From an uncultured Prevotella sp. (GTDB lineage: Bacteria > Bacteroidota > Bacteroidia > Bacteroidales > Bacteroidaceae): a stretch of 64,000 nucleotides of DNA. Of the stretch, positions 17,194-25,650 are shown in pieces. Every line of letters starts with the position of its first letter. Position 1 is the first letter of the stretch. Under the pieces are notes generated by a model. It saw nothing but the letters and a program-made list of their open reading frames with translations. It made no database searches and was not told where the DNA came from. Where the stretch lies: assembly GCA_945869265.1 (NCBI GenBank), contig CAMBOI010000002.1, forward strand, positions 62,001-126,000, in the 5' to 3' direction. The translations under genes and the position numbers were made by a program.

Positions 17194-18333
17194 TCATTTT
17201 TGAATGAGCAGCACAATCATCTGCAGCGCCATGTCGAAGAACACTATCTTGCCGTTGGCATTCTGCGATATATCCCTCATAGCCTTGTTGGCGAGGTCGT
17301 TAATCTGCAGGATGTTGTTCTCGTTGACGAATCTCGCAAACTTCGACGTGAATGCTTCCTCCTCGGCAGTCATATACGTGAGTTCCGGTTGTTGGAAGTT
17401 GTACATGAAACTCTCCCTCGTGAGTCGCAGGAAGAAAGTGAGGAATCTCTTTTGCTTTTCCCTGCCGTATGAGTTGATGTCGTCGCTCCAGTGCTTCAGC
17501 TCCCTCACGTTGCGCTGGTATGCAAGGCGCATGAGCGACTGGAAGTCGGCGAGGAATTCCTTGTTCTCGCCGTCAGCCGACAGTTCGCCTACAGCTGTGA
17601 GCCAGTCGCCGTTGGCAAGTCGTGCCAGTCGCATTGCGTAATCCTCTCCTATTCCATATCGGCTTACGAGAGCGTCCCTGATGCTTTCAGCGTCTATCTT
17701 CTTTACGTCGATTCGCTGCACACGGCTTCGTATGGTCTCAAGGAGCCTATCGGGATCCTCACTCACCATGATGAAGATGGTTTGCGAGGGCGGTTCCTCT
17801 ATCAGTTTGAGTATTTTGTTTGAGCACTCGATGTTCATCCTCTCAGGCAGCCAGATTATCGATACCTTGTATCCACCCTGACTCGACTTGAGACTAAGCT
17901 TGCGGTTGAGTTCGTCGCTCTCTCCAGCCGTGATGATGGCCTGTTGGTTTTCAGCGCCAATTTCGTTCATCCACTGCTCGATGTTGAAATAAGGTGAGCG
18001 TGATATCATGTTGCGCCATTCCTTGGCAAAGTCCTCGCTCACGGGTTTGTGCTCGGTGCCCATCGCAGGGGTCTTGATGGTGGGGTAGGAGAAGATGAGG
18101 TCGGGATGTCCCCAATTCTCGGTCATCTTGCATTGCGGGCATTCTCCGCACGCCTCGTTGCGCCCCTCGCGGTTTTGGCAGAGCAGATAAGAGGCAAAGG
18201 CAAGGGCAATAGCCATTTTGCCGCAGCCTTGCGGGCCGCATAGCATTATGGCATGTGGCAGACGGCCTTCCCTGACCATCTCTATCAATCTCTGCCACAC
18301 CTCATCCTGTCCTATAACCTCGTTCCTCTTCAA
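17194..18333 (-). CDS. holB: DNA polymerase III delta' subunit
   Basis: 379-residue clamp-loader AAA+ subunit that helps load the sliding clamp. The Walker-like loop CGPQGCGKMAIA lies at about 33-44, followed by a four-cysteine zinc site (CQNREGRNEACGECPQC) and the sensor region. The start codon is TTG at 18333: the resulting N-terminus MKRNEVIGQDEVWQRL aligns with the usual delta' start, whereas the first ATG (M19) would remove conserved residues. The spacer to the upstream metF contains the repeated ATTAAAATATTAAAGA leader motif. It is followed by ricT. Confidence 0.92.
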   Translation of the reverse strand: MKRNEVIGQDEVWQRLIEMVREGRLPHAIMLCGPQGCGKMAIALAFASYLLCQNREGRNEACGECPQCKMTENWGHPDLIFSYPTIKTPAMGTEHKPVSEDFAKEWRNMISRSPYFNIEQWMNEIGAENQQAIITAGESDELNRKLSLKSSQGGYKVSIIWLPERMNIECSNKILKLIEEPPSQTIFIMVSEDPDRLLETIRSRVQRIDVKKIDAESIRDALVSRYGIGEDYAMRLARLANGDWLTAVGELSADGENKEFLADFQSLMRLAYQRNVRELKHWSDDINSYGREKQKRFLTFFLRLTRESFMYNFQQPELTYMTAEEEAFTSKFARFVNENNILQINDLANKAMRDISQNANGKIVFFDMALQMIVLLIQK

Positions 18334-18359
18334 TATTTCAATTCTTTAATATTTTAATT

Positions 18360-19316
18360 CTATAATAGTCTCTTCGCCACTTCCGCCACTGCGTCCACAG
18401 CCGACACGGTGTAGAAGTGAATGTTGTTCACACCCTTGGCATATAGTTCCTTGCACTGTTGCGTTGCCCATTCAATGCCAAGTTGCTTTGCCTCGTCGTC
18501 GGTCTTGCATTTCACAGCTTCGAGAGCCAGTTCCTGCGGTATGTCGCAGTGGAACGTCTTGGGAACGACCGTCAGTTGGCTCAACTTGGCAAATGGCTTT
18601 ATGCCAGGGATGATAGGTATGGTGATACCCATCGAGCGTGCTTTCTCCACAAATTCAAAGTATTTCTTGTTGTCATAGAACAACTGCGTCACGGCATACT
18701 CTGCCCCCAAGTCCTGCTTCTCTTTGAGATATTGCATGTCCATCTGGAGATTGGGCGACTCGTCGTGCTTTTCGGGATAACATGCCACACCGAAATCGAA
18801 TTTCTCTCCCGGACACTTTATAGGAGTGCCGTCGGCAAAGAATCCCTCGTTGAATCGGTTCACCTGACGTATGAGGTCGGTGGTGTGCTCATGTCCTCCA
18901 GGGGTGGGTATAAACCTGCTGTCCTCCTTGGCCTTGTCGCCACGCAGCAACAAGAGATTGCAGATGCCCAGGAATTGCAGGTCGAGCAATTCGTATTCTA
19001 TGGCCTCTACGGTGGCACCGCTGCATATCACGTGCGGCTGCACTGGTATGCCGAATTTGTTTTGTATAGCCGCGGCAATGGCTATGGTGCCCGGGCGTCG
19101 GCGCACCCTGTTACGTTGCAGCAGTCCGTTGTCCAGCTGCTTATACACAAACTCGCTGTGATGTGTTGTGATGTTAATAAACAAGGGGTTGAATTCCTTC
19201 ATTTTCTCGATTGTGGCAAACAGTTTGTCGGTGCCCGTACCTTTCAGTGGGGGCAGTACCTCGAAGGAGAAATGTCTTTCGTCCTTGTTCTTATTGAGTA
19301 GTTCTATTACGGTCAT
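18360..19316 (-). CDS. metF: Methylenetetrahydrofolate reductase
   Basis: 318-residue FAD-dependent TIM-barrel enzyme reducing 5,10-methylene-THF to 5-methyl-THF for methionine synthesis. Motifs: HFSFEVLPPLKG with the catalytic Glu, LLLLRGDKAKE with the Asp that contacts folate/FAD, and QLFYDNKKYFEFVEKARSMGI-TIPIIPGIKP. The length equals the bacterial MetF type with no C-terminal regulatory domain. It is the first gene of metF-holB-ricT-gldH. A TAATTTTG box at 19350-19343 on the minus strand is 27 nt upstream. No SAM or cobalamin riboswitch is visible in the short leader. Confidence 0.95.
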   Translation of the reverse strand: MTVIELLNKNKDERHFSFEVLPPLKGTGTDKLFATIEKMKEFNPLFINITTHHSEFVYKQLDNGLLQRNRVRRRPGTIAIAAAIQNKFGIPVQPHVICSGATVEAIEYELLDLQFLGICNLLLLRGDKAKEDSRFIPTPGGHEHTTDLIRQVNRFNEGFFADGTPIKCPGEKFDFGVACYPEKHDESPNLQMDMQYLKEKQDLGAEYAVTQLFYDNKKYFEFVEKARSMGITIPIIPGIKPFAKLSQLTVVPKTFHCDIPQELALEAVKCKTDDEAKQLGIEWATQQCKELYAKGVNNIHFYTVSAVDAVAEVAKRLL

Positions 19317-19414
19317 ATTAATTCTAAATGTACATTTGGCGACAAAATTACAAAAAAAAACTCAATTCCACCGACATTTTCCCAAAAAAGTGAGGAAAAG
19401 CAATGAATTATTAC

Positions 19415-19453
19415 AAAAAAAGGTGTCAAGTAATTACACTTGACACCTTTTTT
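19415..19453 (-). terminator. Bidirectional intrinsic terminator downstream of the arabinofuranosidase gene
   Basis: Perfect 11-bp stem AGGTGTCAAGT (19421-19431) / ACTTGACACCT (19438-19448) with loop AATTAC, flanked by runs of A on the left and T on the right, so it can work on both strands. Confidence 0.92.
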
Positions 19454-19469
19454 ATATTAAATGGATACT

Positions 19470-21446
19470 TTACTTCTCAATGGTATATAGCCTGAATGTC
19501 ATTGGCTGGATGACATCGTTGAGCACGGTGTTCTTGCTGCCTGCCTCACACTTCACGCTGCCCTCCACCGGGGCAATCTTGTTGGGAGCCTCGATAGAGT
19601 TCTCGTCGTCCATACCGTTGTGGTTGAGCGTGATGGTCTTGGCCGTCTTCTCGCCCTTGATGCCCACGAGGTTAAGACTGATGTTCTGTGCAGTCTTGCC
19701 AGTGTTGATCACCTTCACGATAACAGTGTTGGCATTTGCATCAAGCACGGCACTGGCGAACAATCCGTTCTGACCCTCCTGACCTGCCACAGGCTTCTTG
19801 TTCATCGTCAAGCTCAGCACATTGGTACCCTTGTTCTTAGCATACATCTGCTGAACATAGTAAGAGCAAGTCTTAAACATCTCCGTGTTGTCAAACCACA
19901 CGAGGTCGGGACGCCACTGCCATCCGTCAACGTGAGCCAACAGCGGAGCGTATGCAGTCATATATACCACGTCGGCATTTCTCTCCATGTCGGTCATGAA
20001 GGCAGCCTCGAGGATTGAAGCCTCATAGTGGTTCCACTTCTTGCCCTTGCCGTGGCATGCATATTCACCTGCAAACACCTTCGGCCCCTTGCGGTCGTAT
20101 TTCTCATAGCGCAGACCGCTGTTGAGGAACCATGACTCTGGGCGATAGAAGTGCTCGTCAACGAGGTCGGCCTTCTGCTTTTTCATGTCTTGCCATCCCA
20201 GGTCAAACATCTTGCCCTCAGAGTCGGGACCGCTGGTGCCCACAATCTTGATGTTGGGATACTTGGCGCGTATGGCCTTTACGAACGGAGTGAGACGCTT
20301 ATAATATAAGGTGTCCCACTGCTCGTTGCCCACACCGATATATTTCATGTTGAATGGCTCGGGATGCCCCATCTCTGCACGCTTCTTTCCCCATGTCGTG
20401 TTCACGTCGCCATTGGCAAACTCGATGAGGTCGAGGCAGTCCTGGATATACGGGTCAAGCTCGTCCATAGGCACGTGAGCGCACTCCTTGTCCCAGTTCT
20501 GGAACTGGCATGCCATACCCACGTTGAGCACTGGCAGAGGCTCGGCACCGATGTCCTCCGAGAACTGGAAGAACTCAAAGAATCCCAATCCGTAGCTCTG
20601 ATAGTAGTCAGGATAATAGCGATAGTCGAATGTGTGCTCCCATCTGTTCTGGTTGAGAGGACGGTTCTCCACCGGACCAATGGTGTTCTTCCACTGGTAG
20701 CGGGTCTCAAGGTCGGTTCCCTCCACGATACATCCACCGGGGAAACGCAGCAGTCCCGGCTTCACGTCGGCAAGAGCCTGTGCCACATCGCGGCGCAGTC
20801 CGTTCTGGCGGTTCTTGAATGTGTTGACGGGGAAGAGGCTCACGTGCTCAAGGCACACAGGATTCTCACCCTTGAGGAAGATGCGCAGGTTGGCCTTCTT
20901 CTGAGTCTCGGGCGACTTTAGCACGATCTCATACTTTTTCCATTCGGCAGAAGTGACGTCGAGAGCCTGCTCCACAAACTCCTGGTGCTCGCCCATAGAG
21001 TATTGGTCGATGAGCTGCACGCGTATTGTGGCCTTGCCCTTGGGAGCCTTGGCCCATACCGAGAAGCGGTATTCCTCGCCCTTCACGACTCCGATGCCGA
21101 AGTATCCCTCGTTCTGGATACCCGTGCGGCGCTCTGCATGATTGGGCGCGCTCAGCACGACATAGTGCGGGCAACGCTCAAACGGACCGTCGTCCTTCAG
21201 CTTCACGTCGCCGAATACCTGCCAACCCATGTAGCTTTGCGGGAACTCGAAAGATCGGTTTTTCACAAGCTCGCCATACAGACCTCCGTCGGCGGCATAG
21301 TTAATGTCCTCGAAAAACAGGCCATACATAGTGTCCTGAATCTTAGCTCCGGCTTTCTTGGTGTTGATGTCCATGACGTTGGTCTGGGCACCTGCTGCCA
21401 TCACCGAAGCCGCTGCGATGGCGCATGTTAGTAGTCTTCTTTTCAT
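19470..21446 (-). CDS. Secreted alpha-L-arabinofuranosidase, GH51
   Basis: 658-residue glycoside hydrolase that should release terminal arabinofuranose from arabinan or arabinoxylan. A signal peptide (MKRRLLTCAIAAASVMAAGA) directs export. A carbohydrate-binding-type beta-sandwich at about 55-205 precedes the catalytic barrel. The acid/base is E375 in GVGNEQWD and the nucleophile is E461 in FAGEYACHG; a C-terminal beta-domain follows. All catalytic residues are present. It is divergent from a sugar porter across 128 bp, suggesting that the released pentose is imported by its neighbour. The last half lies before a strong terminator. Confidence 0.92.
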   Translation of the reverse strand: MKRRLLTCAIAAASVMAAGAQTNVMDINTKKAGAKIQDTMYGLFFEDINYAADGGLYGELVKNRSFEFPQSYMGWQVFGDVKLKDDGPFERCPHYVVLSAPNHAERRTGIQNEGYFGIGVVKGEEYRFSVWAKAPKGKATIRVQLIDQYSMGEHQEFVEQALDVTSAEWKKYEIVLKSPETQKKANLRIFLKGENPVCLEHVSLFPVNTFKNRQNGLRRDVAQALADVKPGLLRFPGGCIVEGTDLETRYQWKNTIGPVENRPLNQNRWEHTFDYRYYPDYYQSYGLGFFEFFQFSEDIGAEPLPVLNVGMACQFQNWDKECAHVPMDELDPYIQDCLDLIEFANGDVNTTWGKKRAEMGHPEPFNMKYIGVGNEQWDTLYYKRLTPFVKAIRAKYPNIKIVGTSGPDSEGKMFDLGWQDMKKQKADLVDEHFYRPESWFLNSGLRYEKYDRKGPKVFAGEYACHGKGKKWNHYEASILEAAFMTDMERNADVVYMTAYAPLLAHVDGWQWRPDLVWFDNTEMFKTCSYYVQQMYAKNKGTNVLSLTMNKKPVAGQEGQNGLFASAVLDANANTVIVKVINTGKTAQNISLNLVGIKGEKTAKTITLNHNGMDDENSIEAPNKIAPVEGSVKCEAGSKNTVLNDVIQPMTFRLYTIEK

Positions 21447-21479
21447 TCTATTTACAGTAGGTTTTAGCTAATGATGCGA

Positions 21480-21511
21480 CAAAATTAGTTAAATATTTCC
21501 TTTTATGCAAG
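21480..21511 (-). promoter_or_regulatory. Promoter of the arabinofuranosidase gene
   Basis: Minus-strand CTTG (21511-21508), 20-nt spacer, TAATTTTG (21487-21480); one change from TTTG-N20-TAnnTTTG. Confidence 0.6.
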
Positions 21512-21530
21512 TAATTTCAGATATTTTTAG

Positions 21531-21538
21531 TAATTTTG
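21531..21538 (+). promoter_or_regulatory. -7 box of the sugar porter gene
   Basis: TAATTTTG, 36 nt before the ATG. No good TTTG at the expected distance; possibly activator-dependent. Confidence 0.45.
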
Positions 21539-21574
21539 TGCCGAATTTAATAACATTACTACTAAAAAAGGATT

Positions 21575-23023
21575 ATGGAACAAAAAGACAAGGGTAGCAG
21601 AGCCTACCTCATTTCGATTGTGATGGTCGCCGTGTTAGGCGGTCTTCTGTTTGGTTACGACACCGCTGTGATATCGGGAGCCGAGAAGGGATTGCAGGCA
21701 TTTTTCATGGGTGCCGATGATTTCGTCTATACCGACTTCTGGCATGGATTCACCAGTTCGAGTGCCTTGGTAGGCTGTATCATCGGTTCGGCTATCTCCG
21801 GCCTCTTGGCTTCTAATTGGGGTCGCAAGCGCTCGCTCATCTTTGCCGGCGTGATGTTCTTCATCTCGGCGTGGGGCTCGATGTGTCCCGAGACTATGGT
21901 TTTGGCTAAGGGCGAGCCCAACCTCACCCTGCTCATTGTCTTTAATATTTACCGTGTGATAGGTGGTATCGGCGTTGGCCTTGCTTCTGCCGTATGCCCG
22001 ATGTATATCGGCGAGATTGCCCCCAGCAACATCCGTGGTATGCTCGTGTCGTGGAATCAGTTTGCCATCATCTTTGGTCAGTTGGTTGTATATTTCGTCA
22101 ACTTCTTCATTCTCGGCGACCATATCGCCCCTGCCATCCAGAGCATAGGCAATGGAATGAACGAGATTCTCAATGGCGGCGAGGCAGCCTGGGCCATCGA
22201 GACCGGATGGAGATATATGTTCGGCTCCGAGATGGTGCCCGCGGGCCTCTTTGCCCTGCTCATCTGTTTCGTGCCCGAGACTCCGCGCTATCTCGCCCTC
22301 ATCGGTCAGGACGAAAAGGCCGAGCGCGTGCTTGCCCGCATCAACGGTGCCACCAAGGCAAGGGAGATTCTCGACGAGATAAAGAATACTGTCAGTGAGA
22401 AGAAGGAAAAGCTCCTCACCTACGGTTTCCTCTGTATCTTCGTGGGTGTCATGCTCTCCGTGTTCCAGCAGGCAGTGGGCATCAATGCCGTTCTCTACTA
22501 TGCTCCGCGTATCTACGAGGCAATGGGCTTCGACAATCCTATGATGCTCACCGTCTTTAATGGTATCGTCAACCTCGGATTCACCTGTGTGGCAATCTTC
22601 ACAGTAGAGAAACTCGGTCGCAAACCGCTTCTCATCATCGGTTCGCTCGGTATGGCTATCGGAGCTATCGGAGTGGCATGCACCTTCGGCAATCCCAATG
22701 TGCAATTGCTCTGTATGATATCTATTATGGTATATTCAGCCTCGTTCATGTTCTCATGGGGCCCCATCTGCTGGGTGCTCATCGCCGAGGTGTTCCCCAA
22801 CACCATCCGTGGTCAGGCAGTGGCTATCGCTGTCGCCTTCCAGTGGATATTCAACTGGATAGTGTCCACCTCGTTCGTGCCCATGTCCAATAGCCTTGGC
22901 TTCTGGTTCACTTATGGACTCTATGGAGTAATCTGTATCCTTGCTGCCCTCTTCGTATGGCGACTCGTTCCCGAGACCAAGGGCAAGACCCTCGAGGATA
23001 TGACCAAATTATGGAAAAAATAA
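21575..23023 (+). CDS. MFS sugar:proton symporter (XylE/sugar porter family)
   Basis: 482-residue, 12-helix inner-membrane transporter of the sugar porter family. Signatures: GGLLFGYDTAVISGA in helix 1, GRKRSLIFAG after helix 2, GGIGVGLASAVCPMYIGEIAPSNIRG, the PETPRYL motif ending the first half, FQQAVGINAVLYYAPRIY in helix 7, and the final VPETKGKTLEDM. The FQQxxGINAVLYYAP motif and the adjacent arabinofuranosidase suggest a pentose (arabinose or xylose) substrate. The receiver-only gene starts 23 nt after its stop, probably on the same transcript. Confidence 0.92.
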   Translation: MEQKDKGSRAYLISIVMVAVLGGLLFGYDTAVISGAEKGLQAFFMGADDFVYTDFWHGFTSSSALVGCIIGSAISGLLASNWGRKRSLIFAGVMFFISAWGSMCPETMVLAKGEPNLTLLIVFNIYRVIGGIGVGLASAVCPMYIGEIAPSNIRGMLVSWNQFAIIFGQLVVYFVNFFILGDHIAPAIQSIGNGMNEILNGGEAAWAIETGWRYMFGSEMVPAGLFALLICFVPETPRYLALIGQDEKAERVLARINGATKAREILDEIKNTVSEKKEKLLTYGFLCIFVGVMLSVFQQAVGINAVLYYAPRIYEAMGFDNPMMLTVFNGIVNLGFTCVAIFTVEKLGRKPLLIIGSLGMAIGAIGVACTFGNPNVQLLCMISIMVYSASFMFSWGPICWVLIAEVFPNTIRGQAVAIAVAFQWIFNWIVSTSFVPMSNSLGFWFTYGLYGVICILAALFVWRLVPETKGKTLEDMTKLWKK

Positions 23024-23046
23024 TAATCAATAAATATTTATAGCGT

Positions 23047-23397
23047 ATGAAGACAATTTTGATTGCAGAAGACAACGACAGCAACTTCATCTTGATGAGC
23101 TATCTGCTCAAGAAACACTACAACATCATCAGGGCGAAGAATGGTAAGGAGGCTGTGGATTATGCAGCCAATGGTGGATTTGAAATCATTCTTATGGACA
23201 TCAAAATGCCTGAGATGGACGGTCTTGAGGCAACCAAGATAATCAAGAAGGAAATGCCCGACATGCCCATCATCGCCCTCACGGCAAATGCCTTCGAGAG
23301 CGACCGCGAGCAGGCTCTCGCCGCTGGTTGCGACGACTTCCTGTCCAAGCCGGTTAATGCCGACGTGTGCCTCGCCACCATCGCCAAGTATATATAA
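23047..23397 (+). CDS. Receiver-only response regulator (CheY-like)
   Basis: 116-residue protein consisting of one receiver domain and no output domain. The phosphoacceptor is D51 (LMDIKMPEMDG), with acidic pocket E8/D9 (IAEDND), the switch Thr in IALTANAF and Lys in FLSKPVN. It has the form usually found at the C-terminus of hybrid histidine kinases, so it probably exchanges phosphate with a kinase encoded elsewhere. No kinase or transcription factor is adjacent; its neighbours are a sugar porter upstream and tRNA-Lys downstream. Co-transcription with the porter is inferred from the 23-nt gap. Confidence 0.92.
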   Translation: MKTILIAEDNDSNFILMSYLLKKHYNIIRAKNGKEAVDYAANGGFEIILMDIKMPEMDGLEATKIIKKEMPDMPIIALTANAFESDREQALAAGCDDFLSKPVNADVCLATIAKYI

Positions 23398-23414
23398 TAT
23401 ATGGTAGAGGATAG

Positions 23415-23451
23415 AAAAAAGGAGTGGTTTCATCGAAACCACTCCTTTTTT
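23415..23451 (+). terminator. Bidirectional terminator between the receiver gene and tRNA-Lys
   Basis: Perfect 11-bp stem GGAGTGGTTTC (23421-23431) / GAAACCACTCC (23435-23445), loop ATC, with A run before and T run after. Confidence 0.92.
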
Positions 23452-23452
23452 G

Positions 23453-23525
23453 TGACTCGCATGGGGCTCGAACCCATGACCCCAACATTAAAAGTGTTGT
23501 GCTCTACCAGCTGAGCTAGCGAGTC
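23453..23525 (-). tRNA. tRNA-Lys (TTT)
   Basis: 73-nt cloverleaf on the minus strand: acceptor GACTCGC/GCGAGTC, anticodon stem CAACA/TGTTG around loop CTTTTAA (anticodon TTT), T stem CATGG-type with loop TTCGAGC, discriminator A. CCA is not encoded. Confidence 0.95.
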
Positions 23526-23558
23526 ATCCATTTGGGATGCTTTACTTAAAAAGCGGTG

Positions 23559-23590
23559 CAAAGGTACGCACAATTTTTGAATTAACCAAA
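23559..23590 (-). promoter_or_regulatory. Promoter of tRNA-Lys
   Basis: Minus-strand TTTG (23590-23587), 20-nt spacer, TACCTTTG (23566-23559): exact consensus, 33 nt before the tRNA. Confidence 0.85.
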
Positions 23591-23608
23591 TAATTTAGCG
23601 TTTTTTTG

Positions 23609-24724
23609 CTATTCTTGGGCTGAATTTGTCGGATTTTCAGTCTCTACGGCTTTTTCTTCCCCTTCTTTTACCACATATCTCTTGTAATAGGCGATGAGAA
23701 GGGTTGTGAGCGGAAGGGCCACGATGAGTCCAATGAAACCTAACAGGGCTCCCCATACCGACAGCGACAGGAGCAGGATGGCGGGATTGAGACCCATGGC
23801 CTTGCCCATAATCTTCGGGGTGAGCACCATGTCGGTGATGGCCTGCACGACAATGAACACAATCACTGCCGAACCGAATATTAGCCAGAAGTTTTCGCCC
23901 GTATCCACTGCCTTAAGTGCCGAGAGCAGTATCATCGGTATGAAGGCGAAGCCATGGAGATAGGGAACGAGGCTAAGCAGACCGATGAGGATGCCAAGGC
24001 CGATAGCCATGGGGAAGCCGATGATGGTGAATCCGATGCAGAACAGAATGCCGATGCATAGTGCCACAAGGCTCTGACCGCGCACGTAGCTGTCGAGTTG
24101 TGTCTCGACGTCGTCCATCAGCGAGCGCCAGAACGGGCGGCTCTTCTTGGGGAACATCCTGATGAATCCGGCTGACAGCGTCTCGTAGTCCATAAGGATG
24201 AAGAACAGGTAGATGAGTGTCACCATCGACGTGATGATACTGATGAGCACGGTGGCGGTCTGGGTGATTACCTCGAACAATCGCGGCATGGCCTTGCGGA
24301 TGGCGTCGGTAACCTCCTTGTTCTTGAAAAACTTCTGTATCTCGTTGCCGTTCTCGTCTATCCACTGGCGTATGGCAAGCGGGAAATTATTGATGTGGGT
24401 GGTTTCGTGGAGATAACGCGTCACCAACTCTCCGAGCTTCTCGAATTGCTCTATCATCGGAGGGATGATGAGATATAATATGCCACCAATCACGGCAATG
24501 ACAAACAGCAGGGTGACGATGATAGAGAGAACGCGCCCCGGGACGTGCAACCTGCACTGCACGAACTTCACTATAGGGTAGAGCAAATAGGCAAGCAGCC
24601 ACGCTATGAAAAAGGGCAGCAACACGCTGCTCAGATAGTTGGTTACAAAGAGTATTGCGCCTACCAGAAATGTGATAAGCATGCCTCTTACGAAGCGATC
24701 GAATGTGATGGTCTTCTCCAGCAT
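23609..24724 (-). CDS. AI-2E/PerM family membrane transporter
   Basis: 371-residue polytopic protein of the AI-2 exporter (PerM) family, which includes autoinducer-2 exporters and Na+/H+ antiporters; the true substrate is unknown. Helix pairs are seen near residues 12-45 and 60-90, then a cytoplasmic/periplasmic stretch, a further helix at about 150-175 and the conserved C-terminal block (GFPMAIGLGILIGLLSLVPYLHGFAFIPMIL, then GKAMGLNPAILLLSLSVWGALLGFIGLIVALPLTTLL). It is divergent from rsmI with an exact consensus promoter of its own. Confidence 0.88.
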   Translation of the reverse strand: MLEKTITFDRFVRGMLITFLVGAILFVTNYLSSVLLPFFIAWLLAYLLYPIVKFVQCRLHVPGRVLSIIVTLLFVIAVIGGILYLIIPPMIEQFEKLGELVTRYLHETTHINNFPLAIRQWIDENGNEIQKFFKNKEVTDAIRKAMPRLFEVITQTATVLISIITSMVTLIYLFFILMDYETLSAGFIRMFPKKSRPFWRSLMDDVETQLDSYVRGQSLVALCIGILFCIGFTIIGFPMAIGLGILIGLLSLVPYLHGFAFIPMILLSALKAVDTGENFWLIFGSAVIVFIVVQAITDMVLTPKIMGKAMGLNPAILLLSLSVWGALLGFIGLIVALPLTTLLIAYYKRYVVKEGEEKAVETENPTNSAQE

Positions 24725-24764
24725 ATTTCCTTATTTATATGTTAAGTTGTCTGACTTTTGTGTG

Positions 24765-24796
24765 CAAAATTACAAAACGGAATTAAAATTTGCAAA
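24765..24796 (-). promoter_or_regulatory. Promoter of the PerM-type gene
   Basis: Minus-strand TTTG (24796-24793), 20-nt spacer, TAATTTTG (24772-24765): exact consensus. Confidence 0.8.
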
Positions 24797-24811
24797 GTTT
24801 TTGCTGTTTTT

Positions 24812-24843
24812 TTTGATAATATGCCGATAATTGTGTACATTTG
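24812..24843 (+). promoter_or_regulatory. Promoter of rsmI, nearly leaderless
   Basis: TTTG (24812-24815), 20-nt spacer, TACATTTG (24836-24843): exact consensus. The rsmI ATG begins only 9 nt after the -7 box, so transcription would start at or within a few bases of the start codon. Confidence 0.8.
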
Positions 24844-24851
24844 TAGCCAAT

Positions 24852-25610
24852 ATGGGCACTTTGTATATCATTCCCACCCCCGTGGGCAACATGGAGGATA
24901 TGACATTCAGGGCCATCAGGATACTCAAGGAAGTGGATATCATCTTGGCTGAGGACACGCGCACGTCGGGTGTTCTGCTGAAGCATTTCGGTATTGAGAA
25001 CCGCCTGATGTCGCATCACAAGTTTAATGAGCATGAGACATCGGCATCTGTAGTGGAACGACTCAGGGGAGGGCAGAACATCGCCTTGATAAGCGATGCC
25101 GGCACTCCGGGGATTAGCGACCCGGGATTCTATCTCGTGCGCGAGGCGGCCAAGGCTGGCATTGAGGTGTACACTCTGCCCGGGGCAACGGCTTTTGTGC
25201 CGGCATTGGTCACGAGCGGTATGCCCTGCGACCGTTTTGCCTTTGAGGGATTTCTTCCGCAAAAGAAAGGGCGGCAGACCAAGATGGAGTTGCTCCGCAA
25301 TGAGTTGCGCACGATGATATTCTATGAGTCGCCCCGCCGACTGGTGAAGACTCTCACGCAGATGGCGGAGATATTCGGAGGCGATCGACCGGCATGTGTA
25401 TGTCGCGAGATATCCAAGATACATGAGGACTGCCAGCGCGGAACACTCTCTTCGCTTGCGCTCCATTTCACCGAACAGGAGCCACGTGGCGAGATTGTGC
25501 TCATAGTGGGCGGTGTCGATCCCGACTCTATTCCAACTGAGAAGACTGAGGAGGGGGGGGAGGAGGTGCCACGGAAGAAGAGTAAGTATCAATTAAAGCG
25601 GGGGCTTTAG
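24852..25610 (+). CDS. rsmI: 16S rRNA (cytidine1402-2'-O)-methyltransferase
   Basis: 252-residue SAM-dependent tetrapyrrole-methylase-fold enzyme that methylates C1402 in the ribosomal decoding centre. Signatures: LYIIPTPVGNMEDMTFRAI, IILAEDTRTSGVLLKHF, LISDAGTPGISDPGF, PGATAFVPALVTSGMP and FYESPRRLVKTL. The start MGTLYII is seven codons into the open frame and matches the family; upstream codons would lie before the predicted transcription start. The last residues (EEGGEEVPRKKSKYQLKRGL) are a basic tail. The lipoprotein gene follows after a 40-nt AT-rich spacer. Confidence 0.95.
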   Translation: MGTLYIIPTPVGNMEDMTFRAIRILKEVDIILAEDTRTSGVLLKHFGIENRLMSHHKFNEHETSASVVERLRGGQNIALISDAGTPGISDPGFYLVREAAKAGIEVYTLPGATAFVPALVTSGMPCDRFAFEGFLPQKKGRQTKMELLRNELRTMIFYESPRRLVKTLTQMAEIFGGDRPACVCREISKIHEDCQRGTLSSLALHFTEQEPRGEIVLIVGGVDPDSIPTEKTEEGGEEVPRKKSKYQLKRGL

Positions 25611-25650
25611 TTAAAATATTAAAAGATTTAAAAATTAAAATATTAAAGAT

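Noticed and set aside
21635..22705. 356-residue open frame on the minus strand
   Set aside because: Antisense shadow of the sugar porter gene; acidic and His-rich composition results from the codon pattern of the real gene.
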